Positions 52,439 to 61,470 of a DNA stretch of 64,000 nucleotides are shown one piece after another. Where the stretch lies: contig NZ_BANF01000031.1 of the NCBI RefSeq assembly GCF_000964425.1, forward strand, positions 124,001 to 188,000, in the 5' to 3' direction. Under the pieces are notes generated by a model. It saw only the letters and a list, made by a program, of their open reading frames with translations, had not been told where the DNA came from and ran no database searches. The position numbers and the translations under genes are program-made. Every line of letters begins with the position of its first letter. The first letter of the stretch is position 1. Source of the DNA: Komagataeibacter intermedius TF2 (GTDB taxonomy: Bacteria; Pseudomonadota; Alphaproteobacteria; Acetobacterales; Acetobacteraceae).

Positions 52439-55390
52439 TTATCCCGGTGTGAATACGGCGTTCATGATGTCCGCCACCCGGCTGGCGTATTCCTGCGGGG
52501 CATGTTCGGTGGCGATGCGGGTCAGCGCGTTGTCCCGCACCGTGTCCCACAGGGTCTGGTCATGATAGAGGCGCACGATCTGCCGTGCAAAATCCGCCGG
52601 GTCCGTAACGCTGGCGCACAGCATGTCCTGCCCGTCGCGCCAGCCCGCCTGCTGGCACAATAGCGGGGATCCGACCACCGGCAGGCCGTTGGCGGCGGCT
52701 TCATGCAGTTTGTAGGCGATGCCGGCGGCGTAGCGGGTCGGGGCTACGAACACGCGGTGCTGGTCATAAACCGGGGCGGTGTCCGCGACACGACCCAGCA
52801 TGCGCACGTTGGGGTTGTGGCGCAGGGGGCCAAGGTCAACGCGCGGGCCGGTATGGCCGCAGACGCTGAACCGGATATCTGCCCCCAGCTGCGCCACCAG
52901 CAGGGGCAGGACCTCGCTACTGAACCACGCGAGTGAGTCGAGGTTGGGCGAACGCATTTCATGGACCGCGCCAAGGAACAGGATATCCCGCCGTGCCGCC
53001 CATCCCGGCCCGGTGGGCCGTGGCACCTGCACATGGCCAAGGACCGACACGTTATCAAAGCCCGCGGCGCGCAGCAGGTCCGCCTCCGCCGCGTTGACCG
53101 CGACCACGCGCTGCGCCAGGAACAGGGGACGCAGTTCACGTTCCAGCCGTTCGGACAGCGGCGGCGACGGGGTGATGGCGTGCAGGCGGTCGTATTCCAC
53201 GTCCCGGCAGGCGACCAGTGCCTCGGTATCGACCACGATGTGGCCGGCGGGAATGGATGACGCGGCATCGTTCAGGATACTGGCCACGCGGGCGGCGTTC
53301 TGCGTGCGGGCGATCCAGATCGCATCGAAACACCCGCTGCGCGCGCGCAGGAAATCAGGCAGGTCGGGCAGTTCGCGGTCGTGGATGACCTCCACGGTTT
53401 CGGGAAAGGCGGCAGCCAGCGTCGCGGCGCTTTCGATCGGGCGGAAGATGGGAAAGAGCGTAACATGGTAGCCAAGGGCCGCCAGCGTGGTCACGATGTC
53501 ATGCGACCGGGTGAATCCCGACCCCAGATGGCGCAGCGGCAGCCTGTCCTCGATGAACAGGATGTGGCGCCCGTCATCCGCATGCCGGGCGCGGGCCTGC
53601 AGGGGATCATGCCGCAGCAGCCTGCGCCGCAGCGCGGGGGCATGCCTGCGGGTGAACAGATTATTGTTGCGCGCGATCAGCCGTGACGCGCTGGTTCCAT
53701 CCGATGTGCCACATTCATAATGCACAAGGCAGACGCCCGGATCGTACATGATCCGGTACCCCAGCGTGCGGATGCGCATGCACAGGTCGGTTTCCTCGAA
53801 ATAGGCGGGGGCGAAGCTTTCATCGAACCCGTCAAGCACCTGCAGCACGTCCGTCCGGACCATCAGGAACACGCCGGAACAGAAATCCACCGCGCGGACG
53901 AACCCCGCCTCGGGCACGCAGGGATGGGCGTCGCGCATGTAGCCCTGCACCGATCCGTCACGCCAGATCATGCTGCCTGCTTCCTGCAGCAGGCCATGCG
54001 TGCGGATGACACGGGCCCCGACCGCGCCGGTCGCCTCATCCGCCATAAGCCGCGACAGCGCGCGCGCCACCGCGCCATATTGCAGGTCCACGTCATTGTT
54101 GAGATACAGCGTGGCGGGGGCCCGCACCCGCGCCAGCGCCGCATTGCACCCGCGCACGAACCCGATATTGCCCGCAAAGCGCAGGACCTCGATCCCGCAC
54201 ACATGGTCCTCGATCCCGGCCACGCCATCGCGCGAGCCGGAATCCACCAGCAGGACCTGCATCGACCCGTGATAATTCGTCCGCAGCGAGGCAAGGGTGG
54301 ACATGGTCAGCGCAAACTGGTCATGCGCCACGATGATGACGCTCAGCGCAGGTGGCGCATCGGACGTGAAGTCGATCCCGCCATTCAGCAGCAGCGGCAG
54401 GCGGGCGCTGCACATGTGGCGGAACAGGGCGCGGGCCTGATCTTCCGTGACTGCCGGTGGCGGGGGCGGTTTCAGGTCCGGGCGGGCGGCAAGGTAATGG
54501 CCCAGCCCGTCGCGCGCGCGGCGGGCGGCGATATCGGCCTGGACACCGGGATCGCGCATGTACTGCGCAAGGTCCAGCGTCGAACATGGCTTGCGCTGTT
54601 CATGCACGCCGTCACTGAGGAAATGGGCATAGCCGTTGCGCAGGTTCCCGGCTTCGATCGCGCCCAGCACGTCCGGGTTGACCATGGCATAAAAGGATTC
54701 GGAAAAGAATGGCCCCGGGTCGAACGCCTGTGGCGTGGTATTGCACAGGTAATGGTGCAGGGCGCTGCGCCATACGCCCTGCGTAATGTCCGCATGGGCG
54801 GCGGGATAGGTCTGTGCATACCATTCCGCGTCGAAATATAGCGACACGCTGCGACAGGGCAGGGCGGCCATGCCCTGGCGCAGGTAATCGGCAAAGGGGT
54901 GCGTGGTGGTGTCATGCTGGCATTCCGCCAGCAGGGCAAGGTAGGTTTCGGGATCGAAAAAGCACGACCCGCTGCGCATTTCCCCATCGCCCGTGCGCAG
55001 GTAGTGGTCATAGGCGTTGCGGTAGCCCCCGGCTTCCAGCGTCGCGGGCGTTATGTCGGGATAGGCCGCCAGATAGGCGCGCGTGTCAAACAGCCAGTGC
55101 GGGTTGTGCGTGTCCAGCCCTGCATTCAGGTAATGGTCGAACCCGCTGCGCCATGTCCCCTCCAGCACCTGCCGCGCAACATCGGGATAGGTGGCGCGGT
55201 ACCAGTCCTCATCAAAAAAGGGATTGGGTGAATGGCCCAGCGCCGCGCCGTGTGCTTCATAAAACGCCTGCGCCTGCCCGGGCGGAATGTCCATAAGGTC
55301 GAGCATCGCCGCATGGCGGGCGTGGTACCATGCGGGATCGAACGTGGCCCACCCGGCAGCCATTTCCGCAGTATCCGAGGAAACAGCCAT
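52439..55390 (-). CDS. Large repeat protein with GT2 and GT4 glycosyltransferase domains
   Basis: The 983-residue protein has three parts. Residues about 15-300 hold roughly seven degenerate repeats with a pattern FD-x-x-WY-x-x-x-YPDV...G-x-x-x-x-x-HYL (for example at 58-88, 101-131, 187-214). Residues about 350-590 are a GT2 domain (SVIIVAHDQ, LYLNNDVDLQYGAV, the ETDLCMR acid). Residues about 610-980 are a GT4-like domain with PTRYAAGIAYKLHEAAANGLPVV (the E-x7-E-type motif). No signal peptide or membrane helix. It probably adds two different sugars to a surface polysaccharide or protein. AGGAAT precedes ATG 55390. Confidence 0.88.
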   Translation of the reverse strand: MAVSSDTAEMAAGWATFDPAWYHARHAAMLDLMDIPPGQAQAFYEAHGAALGHSPNPFFDEDWYRATYPDVARQVLEGTWRSGFDHYLNAGLDTHNPHWLFDTRAYLAAYPDITPATLEAGGYRNAYDHYLRTGDGEMRSGSCFFDPETYLALLAECQHDTTTHPFADYLRQGMAALPCRSVSLYFDAEWYAQTYPAAHADITQGVWRSALHHYLCNTTPQAFDPGPFFSESFYAMVNPDVLGAIEAGNLRNGYAHFLSDGVHEQRKPCSTLDLAQYMRDPGVQADIAARRARDGLGHYLAARPDLKPPPPPAVTEDQARALFRHMCSARLPLLLNGGIDFTSDAPPALSVIIVAHDQFALTMSTLASLRTNYHGSMQVLLVDSGSRDGVAGIEDHVCGIEVLRFAGNIGFVRGCNAALARVRAPATLYLNNDVDLQYGAVARALSRLMADEATGAVGARVIRTHGLLQEAGSMIWRDGSVQGYMRDAHPCVPEAGFVRAVDFCSGVFLMVRTDVLQVLDGFDESFAPAYFEETDLCMRIRTLGYRIMYDPGVCLVHYECGTSDGTSASRLIARNNNLFTRRHAPALRRRLLRHDPLQARARHADDGRHILFIEDRLPLRHLGSGFTRSHDIVTTLAALGYHVTLFPIFRPIESAATLAAAFPETVEVIHDRELPDLPDFLRARSGCFDAIWIARTQNAARVASILNDAASSIPAGHIVVDTEALVACRDVEYDRLHAITPSPPLSERLERELRPLFLAQRVVAVNAAEADLLRAAGFDNVSVLGHVQVPRPTGPGWAARRDILFLGAVHEMRSPNLDSLAWFSSEVLPLLVAQLGADIRFSVCGHTGPRVDLGPLRHNPNVRMLGRVADTAPVYDQHRVFVAPTRYAAGIAYKLHEAAANGLPVVGSPLLCQQAGWRDGQDMLCASVTDPADFARQIVRLYHDQTLWDTVRDNALTRIATEHAPQEYASRVADIMNAVFTPG

Positions 55391-55441
55391 CGTGCATTCC
55401 TGTCCCTGTTCTGTTCAGGGAGGGGTTATGCACGCCAAAGG

Positions 55442-55948
55442 TTAATTTTTGATTGGTTCCGCCGGGGCGGGCGGGGCGGAAATATCGGCCACCTTCGCGT
55501 CAGCCGCCTTCTGCGCATCAGCGGGGGTAATGCGCACCACCAGTCCCTGGTCGCCTGCATTGATATAGACATGCGGGCACGCCATCGCGGCTGCCGACAG
55601 GACGACGGGCAGCTGGTGTTCCTGTCCGAACGGGCTGGTCCCGCCAGAGCGGAAACCGGTCAGGTCCGCCGATTTTTCCGGGCTCATCATCCGTGCGTTG
55701 CGGCCATCGAACAGGGCCGCGACCTTCTTGAAATTCACCTTGTGGTCGGCAGGCACCACCAGGCAGACCGGTGTCCTGCGGTCCACTTCCACCACCAGCG
55801 TCTTGAGCACACAGCCCGGGTCCGCCCCGATGGACTGCGCCGCCTGCATCCCGATCAGGCCGCCGCCGGGGGCGTATTCGTAATCATGCACCGAAAAGGG
55901 CACGCCGTGAGCGGCCAGGAATTCAGTGGCTTTGGTCTGCTGTGTCAC
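55442..55948 (-). CDS. ybaK: YbaK/EbsC-type aminoacyl-tRNA deacylase
   Basis: The gene encodes 168 residues from GTG 55948, preceded by GGGAGCAG; ATG 55987 is an alternative. It has the YbaK/ProX fold: TKATEFLAAHGVPFSVHDYEY, VLKTLVVEVDR, the catalytic Lys in ADHKVNFKKVAALF, GFRSGGTSPFG, and INAGDQGLVVRITP. It removes Cys mischarged onto tRNA-Pro. The C-terminal tail is Ala/Pro-rich (ISAPPAPAEPIKN), an addition to the usual domain. It is monocistronic. Confidence 0.9.
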   Translation of the reverse strand: MTQQTKATEFLAAHGVPFSVHDYEYAPGGGLIGMQAAQSIGADPGCVLKTLVVEVDRRTPVCLVVPADHKVNFKKVAALFDGRNARMMSPEKSADLTGFRSGGTSPFGQEHQLPVVLSAAAMACPHVYINAGDQGLVVRITPADAQKAADAKVADISAPPAPAEPIKN

Positions 55949-56039
55949 GTTCTGCTCCCGCTGGTCGCGGGTGTGCCCGCGCTTCATGCACCAAGGATAA
56001 AATAGCACCCGGTGTCATGCAAGTGCCTGATATGCGACT

Positions 56040-56753
56040 TCAGCGCGGGCGTCCTGCCCGCCACAGCCCCGGCATGGCCAGCATGATCAAGCCACCCCCC
56101 AGCAGCACCAGCAACCGCATGCCATACAGCCGGTAGCCGATCGCGCCACCCACGCCCCCCAGCGCAAAGCAGGCAATGATCGCGCCATGCAGCCGCACCC
56201 GTTCGCGTACCCGCATTGCCCCCGGGTTCTGCAGCAGTTGCGCCAGTTCCATGCCAAGGTCGGTCAGCATGCCCGTCATATGGGTGGTGCGGACCCGCGC
56301 GCCGGAAATATGGGTAACGGTGGCGTTCTGCAGCCCCATAAGGAAACCCATGCCATATCCCAGCGCGCCCGCTTCCATCCATGCGGGCAGCAGGATGGAC
56401 AATATGCCCAGCGCTGCCAGCAGCGTGCCCTCCAGCGCGATGCTGGCGGCATGGACCGCGCGCATGCCCAGCCTGCGCCCCGCCCCCACCAGCAGCGTGG
56501 CCGCGCACCCGCCCATGACAAACGCCCCGACCAGCCCGATACACGACAGGACGGACACCATGCCCCCATCGCCCACGCCAACGGCCAGCGCCGACAGGTT
56601 GCCGGTCATGTTGGCGGTATAATACCCAAGCGCCAGAAACCCCGCCACGTTCACCCCGCCTGCCGCCGCTGCCAGCGTGCAGCCCAGCCGCAGGTCGGTA
56701 CCGATATTGCGTGACGCCCCTTCGTGAACCAGCATGCCCCTTGTTCCATCCAT
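56040..56753 (-). CDS. YoaK/DUF1275-family membrane protein
   Basis: The 237-residue protein has about six membrane helices with the YoaK pattern: DLRLGCTLAAAAGGVNVAGFLALGYYTANMTGN, a GGCAATLLVGAG loop, GFLMGLQNATVTHISGARVRTTHMTGMLTDLG and a last pair of helices. The function of the family is unknown. The start is uncertain between 56774, 56753 and 56735; none has a strong ribosome site. Confidence 0.85.
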   Translation of the reverse strand: MDGTRGMLVHEGASRNIGTDLRLGCTLAAAAGGVNVAGFLALGYYTANMTGNLSALAVGVGDGGMVSVLSCIGLVGAFVMGGCAATLLVGAGRRLGMRAVHAASIALEGTLLAALGILSILLPAWMEAGALGYGMGFLMGLQNATVTHISGARVRTTHMTGMLTDLGMELAQLLQNPGAMRVRERVRLHGAIIACFALGGVGGAIGYRLYGMRLLVLLGGGLIMLAMPGLWRAGRPR

Positions 56754-57682
56754 AGCGGGAAGCCGCCCGCCCATGAACTGTGGTATCCGCCATGGGGCGT
56801 GGGATATGCAACCCGAAACACCACAGGGCATGTGCGCGCGTCCTGATCACATCATGGCGAGGCAGGATGGCACGTGGTACAGTAACTGCAACCCTTGGTT
56901 GCTGGTATCGGTATGCCTGTCCTATATTTATTATAGAATTTTTGATCATATGGGCGCTGCGGAACCTGCCATGCGCCGCGTGCTTTCCTGAACTGGTGAA
57001 TGGTATATCATCATGACGGAGGCGCCGCATTTTTGCCATTGTTCGCCATTAACGGGCGCGAACAATTCATGTAACATAATGTTATAAATTCATTTTGGCA
57101 GGCATATTATTTAAAATTATTAATATAATGGTTACAGAATACCGTATATGAAAATGCAGGTTTCCGGTTTTACCTGATTCATGATCCGCAAATGCCTGCA
57201 TATCCTGTATCGCGCAGGTTCGCAGGATAGGAACTTATGCCTACAAACTGTCATATGGCTGTTCTTATGCTGAAAATGTAATCAGAATTTTGTTCAGGGT
57301 TGATGATATGTACCAAAATGAACAAATTAACATCCGTGTAATCAATTCATGCGGGAATTGCGGGATGGTGTCCGGTTTTGGGCAGAAAAACCCGGGTTTT
57401 AGTTAATTGTTCGTAAACAATACAACCGGCGGGATATCCTTTCCTCTCCATACAGCATATCTTTTCACAATCCGGGGTTGTTTTTTCTGTCAGTGCCGCG
57501 AATGCGTCTGTCTATACATATGGACAGGCACGAATGATGATGGCATGTTCTAAAAAACACTTAAATAATTTTTGTAAATAACAGCGTAATAGTGACTGGT
57601 TCAGTATTCACGTTTCCAGCATCCCGATGCGACGGTTTCCCCCGTCCGTACGCGGCGGGGACTGGAACAGTATGGTTGAGTA
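56754..57682. other. AT-rich intergenic region without genes
   Basis: About 930 bases between YoaK and the amidohydrolase. The stretch 57060-57610 is AT-rich (ACATAATGTTATAAATTC, TATTTAAAATTATT). I see no gene, RNA or repeat that I recognise. The amidohydrolase start has a weak ribosome site (GGTTGAG). Confidence 0.45.
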
Positions 57683-59032
57683 ATGATTGATATTCTGATT
57701 TGTGATGCCCACCTGTACCTTGACCACGACTGGGAAATTCCCGGTGGCTGGATCGCCATCGAAAAAAACCGCATTCATTCCGCAGGCGGCCCGCAGCAGT
57801 CCCCACCGCAGGCTGCGCGGGTCATCAATGCGGGTGGGCGGCTGGTCACGCCCGGCCTGGTCAATGCCCACCACCACATGTACCAGAACCTGACGCGTTC
57901 GTACGCGCCGGTGACGCGCCTGCGGCTGTTCGCATGGCTGCAGACGCTGTACCCGCTATGGGCCGGGCTGGATGCGGATTCCGTCTATGTGTCCACCTAC
58001 ATCGCCATGATCGAGCTGTTGCTGGGGGGGTGCACCACCTCCATGGATCATATGTATATCCATCCCCGGCCGCGTCTGATTGATGAACAGTTCCGGGCCG
58101 CGCATGATATTGGCATGCGCTTCTACGCCACGCGCGGCAGCATGACGCGCGCGCAGGCGGATGGCGGGCTGCCTCCGGCTGGTCTTGTGCAGGATGAGGA
58201 TACGATCCTGTCCGACTGCGAACGCCTGGTCAGCGCGTTTCATGATCCCGCACCCGGCGCCATGGGCCGCGTGGCGCTGGGTCCGGTCTCCATGTTTTCG
58301 GCGTCCGAACGCATCATGCGCGAATCCCTGACCATGGCCGAACGCCTCGACCTGCGACTGCATACCCATCTGGGCGAGGACATGGAGGAAGATGATTTCT
58401 GCCTGAGCATGTACAACTGCACCCCGACCGAGCAGTTCGAGCGGATGGGCTGGGCCAGCCCGCGCACATGGGTCGCGCATTACATCTATCCATCCCCGTC
58501 CGAAGTCACCCGCATGGCGAAGGCCGGGATCAGCGTGGTGCAGTGCCCCAGTTCCAACATGATGATCGGTGGCGGCAGCGCGGATGCGCTGGACATGCGC
58601 GAACGCGGCATAAAGGTCGGGCTGGGCTGCAACGGGTCGGCTACGACTGATCATGCTTCCATGTGGATGGAAACACGCAACGCCATGCTGCTGGGCCGGG
58701 TCAGCCATGGCCCTGCAGCCATGGGCGCGCGTGAAGCGCTGGACATGGCCACCCGTGGCGGCGCCGCCTGTCTTGGCTGGGACGATGAAATCGGGCACCT
58801 GCGTCCGGGCGCATGCGCCGATCTGGTGATCTGGCATGCGAACGAGGTGGCGCTGGCCGGGGCGGTGACCGACCCGGTGGAAGCGTGGCTGCGCTGCGGC
58901 CCGGCCGTGGCGGGCACGTCCATCGTGAATGGCAGGGTACTGGTGGAAAACTGCCAGCCCACCATGACGGCGCTGAAGGACGTGCTGCGCGAGCATGCGC
59001 GGCAGGCGCGGCGGATCCAGAAAATCGCCTAG
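57683..59032 (+). CDS. Amidohydrolase, 8-oxoguanine deaminase-like
   Basis: The 449-residue TIM-barrel amidohydrolase has the metal ligands in LVNAHHHMYQNLTR (H-x-H), LHTHLGED, AHYIYPS, and an Asp after GCNGSATTDH. The NAHHHMYQNLTR block fits the 8-oxoguanine deaminase/hydroxydechloroatrazine ethylaminohydrolase group rather than guanine deaminase GuaD. The likely reaction is deamination of 8-oxoguanine to urate. Its neighbours, a BMP-type binding protein and a true guanine deaminase, point to purine use. A triazine-type substrate cannot be excluded from sequence. Confidence 0.85.
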   Translation: MIDILICDAHLYLDHDWEIPGGWIAIEKNRIHSAGGPQQSPPQAARVINAGGRLVTPGLVNAHHHMYQNLTRSYAPVTRLRLFAWLQTLYPLWAGLDADSVYVSTYIAMIELLLGGCTTSMDHMYIHPRPRLIDEQFRAAHDIGMRFYATRGSMTRAQADGGLPPAGLVQDEDTILSDCERLVSAFHDPAPGAMGRVALGPVSMFSASERIMRESLTMAERLDLRLHTHLGEDMEEDDFCLSMYNCTPTEQFERMGWASPRTWVAHYIYPSPSEVTRMAKAGISVVQCPSSNMMIGGGSADALDMRERGIKVGLGCNGSATTDHASMWMETRNAMLLGRVSHGPAAMGAREALDMATRGGAACLGWDDEIGHLRPGACADLVIWHANEVALAGAVTDPVEAWLRCGPAVAGTSIVNGRVLVENCQPTMTALKDVLREHARQARRIQKIA

Positions 59033-59214
59033 AACCTTCATCCCGGAATCCGCCGCAGCGGGCAGGGGACGGTTCCATCCCCCCGATTACTGCTGCATGA
59101 CCCCTTGTGTCTGGCGTGTGCATGGTTAGCATGCGTACCGGGTATGTCAGCAGGTGATGTGCCGTGGAAGGTAGGTGTGCGCACCTTCCATCCCTTGTGA
59201 CAAGGATTGCATGC

Positions 59215-60363
59215 ATGATCCTGCCGCGCCGGCAGCTTCTGGCCACCGCGGGGGCCGCGTTTTCCACCGGGCTTGTGGCCCGTCATGGGCTGGCGGCGGC
59301 CCCGACCGCCACGGACCGGCTTCTGGCGGGGCTGGCGGATCCGTTTTCCACGGTTGCGCCCATGCCCCCGGTCGCGGAGGAAGATGCCCTGCTGGCGCTG
59401 GGCTATGTCGGCCCGGTCAGTGATGGCGGCTGGACCGAAATGCATCATGTTGCGGTGCAGGCCGTGCGCCGTGCCTTTCCAAGGCTGCGTACGGTGTATG
59501 TGGAAAGCATGCCATATTCCGCCGACGCTACGCGCCTGCTGCGTGAATTCGTGGCGGAAGGGGCGCAGCTGGTCATGACCGGCGCGGATTATGGGGATTT
59601 CCTGACCGATGTGGCGGCCCGCGCGCCCGATACGGCCTTCATGCAGTGCGACGGGCGGCCCATCCGCGCCAATGTCAGCTGGTACTATATCGCGCACTGG
59701 TATGTCAGCTACGTGATCGGGGTTGCGGCGGGCCTGCTCAGCAGGGACGGCAGGCTGGGCTTCATTGCGTCCTTTCCGCTGCCGTCAGCCTATGCCGGGG
59801 CCAATGCCGCCCTTATGGGCGCGCGCAGCGTCAATCCCGATGCCACCATGCAGGTCATCAGCATCAACGCCTGGTTCGACCCGCAGGCGGCGATCCAGGC
59901 GGCCAATGCGCTGGCGGACAAGGGGTGCGACTTCCTGTTCGGGATCATGGATGAAGCAGGCTACCTGCATGTGGCGCAGGAACGCGGGCTGTGGGCGGCC
60001 ATGTGGAACAAGGACATACGGCAGTTCGGACCGGATGCATACGTGGCGTCGGTCGTGCTGGATTTCGCACAGTTCTACATAGCGCAGGTGCGCGCGCGGC
60101 TGGCGGGAACATGGCGGCCTGTCCCGCAACTGCTGATGATGGGGCAGGGCGTGGACCGTGACCCGTGGGGCCAGCGCGTGCCGCAGGCCGTACGCGACCG
60201 GGCGGATGCCGTGCGCGCGCGCATCATGGGCGGCTGGTCGCCCTTCAGTGGCCCCATCCGTGACCAGCACGGCAACCTGCGCGTGGCCGAAGGCACCACG
60301 ATGAATGACCTTGATCTGTATAACTGGGACTGGGCGGTAGACGGGGTCAGCGGATTGCCATAG
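59215..60363 (+). CDS. BMP-family (purine-nucleoside type) substrate-binding protein
   Basis: The 382-residue protein starts with a twin-arginine-like leader (PRRQLLATAGAAFSTGLVARHGLAAA) at ATG 59215. The BMP/PnrA-like periplasmic fold is visible: LGYVGPVSDGGWTEMHH, an MTGADYGDFL turn, SYVIGVAAGLLSRDGRLGFIASFPLP, and CDFLFGIMDEAGYLH. BMP proteins feed ABC transporters of nucleosides or purines, here probably the importer for the flanking deaminases. No permease or ATPase gene is in the window, so the partner lies elsewhere or the protein acts alone. Tat export is unusual for this family. Confidence 0.85.
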   Translation: MILPRRQLLATAGAAFSTGLVARHGLAAAPTATDRLLAGLADPFSTVAPMPPVAEEDALLALGYVGPVSDGGWTEMHHVAVQAVRRAFPRLRTVYVESMPYSADATRLLREFVAEGAQLVMTGADYGDFLTDVAARAPDTAFMQCDGRPIRANVSWYYIAHWYVSYVIGVAAGLLSRDGRLGFIASFPLPSAYAGANAALMGARSVNPDATMQVISINAWFDPQAAIQAANALADKGCDFLFGIMDEAGYLHVAQERGLWAAMWNKDIRQFGPDAYVASVVLDFAQFYIAQVRARLAGTWRPVPQLLMMGQGVDRDPWGQRVPQAVRDRADAVRARIMGGWSPFSGPIRDQHGNLRVAEGTTMNDLDLYNWDWAVDGVSGLP

Positions 60364-60479
60364 GCAACCCGTTCCTTTTCCCCAGATCAGACGCATAACG
60401 CCCCTCTGCGCCGCAATGGTTGTGTGTACTTTCGTTTACGGTAAAAACAAACGGGGATTATCAGGCCGGAGCAGTTTTT

Positions 60480-61427
60480 TTGAGCGATATTAAACTTTTT
60501 CAGATCAGCGATAATAAAGCGAGCGAACTGTCTGGATCATCAGCGCCGCTTGAAAGGGCATTGCAGACCCTTTTTGAGAAAAATCTGGAAGCATTGCTGG
60601 GTGTCCGCTTTCTGGCATCCGAATATTCTACAACCCATGGCGGTCGCATGGATACGCTGGGACTGGATGAAAACAGTTACCCGGTTATAATCGAATACAA
60701 AAGAAACATAAATGAAAACGTCATCAATCAGGGTCTGTTCTATCTTGACTGGCTGATGGATCATAAGGCCGATTTCCGGCTTCTTGTGCAGGAAAACCTG
60801 GGCAAGGAAAAAGCCGATGCCATTGAATGGAGTGCGCCGCGCCTGATCTGTATCGCAGCGGATTTCACCCGCTATGACCTGCATGCCATCAAGCAGATGG
60901 GGCGAAATATTGAACTGATCCGCTACAGACGTTTCGGGCAGGATCTGCTGATGCTGGATTTGCTGACAAGCGTATCATCATCCAGCATCAGCCAGCCGGT
61001 AATAAACCCATCCATGCCGATGGCGGACGCTGCCATGGCTGTTACAGGCAGCGCAAAAGGAGCTACACGCCACAAGACAAATTCAGAAAGTCTGGCTGAT
61101 GCAGGGGAGGCGCTGACAAACCTGTACTCGGATACAGTCGCCTATCTTCTTTCACTGGGTGATGACGTTACGCAGAAAACCCTGAACTGTTACTTCGCAT
61201 TCAAGCGGATAAAGAACTTTGTCTGTCTGGAAGTGAAGCCAACCCTTGATCTGCTCCGGCTTTACCTGAAGGTCGACCCTTATACTGTCGCGCTGGAAAA
61301 GGGCTTTACACGCAATGTTAAAAACAAGGGCCATTTCGGAACGGGCGACCTTGAGGTGACACTGCGTAACCTCAATGATCTGGAGCGTGCCAAACCCCTG
61401 ATTGAAAAATCATACGAAAGTTCCTGA
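60480..61427 (+). CDS. NucS-like PD-(D/E)XK-fold protein with DUF5655 domain
   Basis: The gene encodes 315 residues from TTG 60480, with GGAG nine bases upstream; starting here gives the LSDIKLFQI N-terminus usual for the family. Residues 20-140 match a NucS/RecB-like nuclease fold: EKNLEALLGVRFLASEY, then MDTLGLDENSYPVIIEYKRNINE with the D...E-x-K active-site set, and GLFYLDWLMDHK. The C-terminal DUF5655 part (about 225-310) is YSDTVAYLLSLGDDV and FVCLEVKPTLDLLRLYLK. It may bind or cut DNA; the role is unknown. It is less GC-rich than the flanking purine genes, suggesting transfer. Confidence 0.82.
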   Translation: MSDIKLFQISDNKASELSGSSAPLERALQTLFEKNLEALLGVRFLASEYSTTHGGRMDTLGLDENSYPVIIEYKRNINENVINQGLFYLDWLMDHKADFRLLVQENLGKEKADAIEWSAPRLICIAADFTRYDLHAIKQMGRNIELIRYRRFGQDLLMLDLLTSVSSSSISQPVINPSMPMADAAMAVTGSAKGATRHKTNSESLADAGEALTNLYSDTVAYLLSLGDDVTQKTLNCYFAFKRIKNFVCLEVKPTLDLLRLYLKVDPYTVALEKGFTRNVKNKGHFGTGDLEVTLRNLNDLERAKPLIEKSYESS

Positions 61428-61470
61428 CACGCCCATACCGAAACGGGGCAGGCACGTGTCCAGGCCCCGT

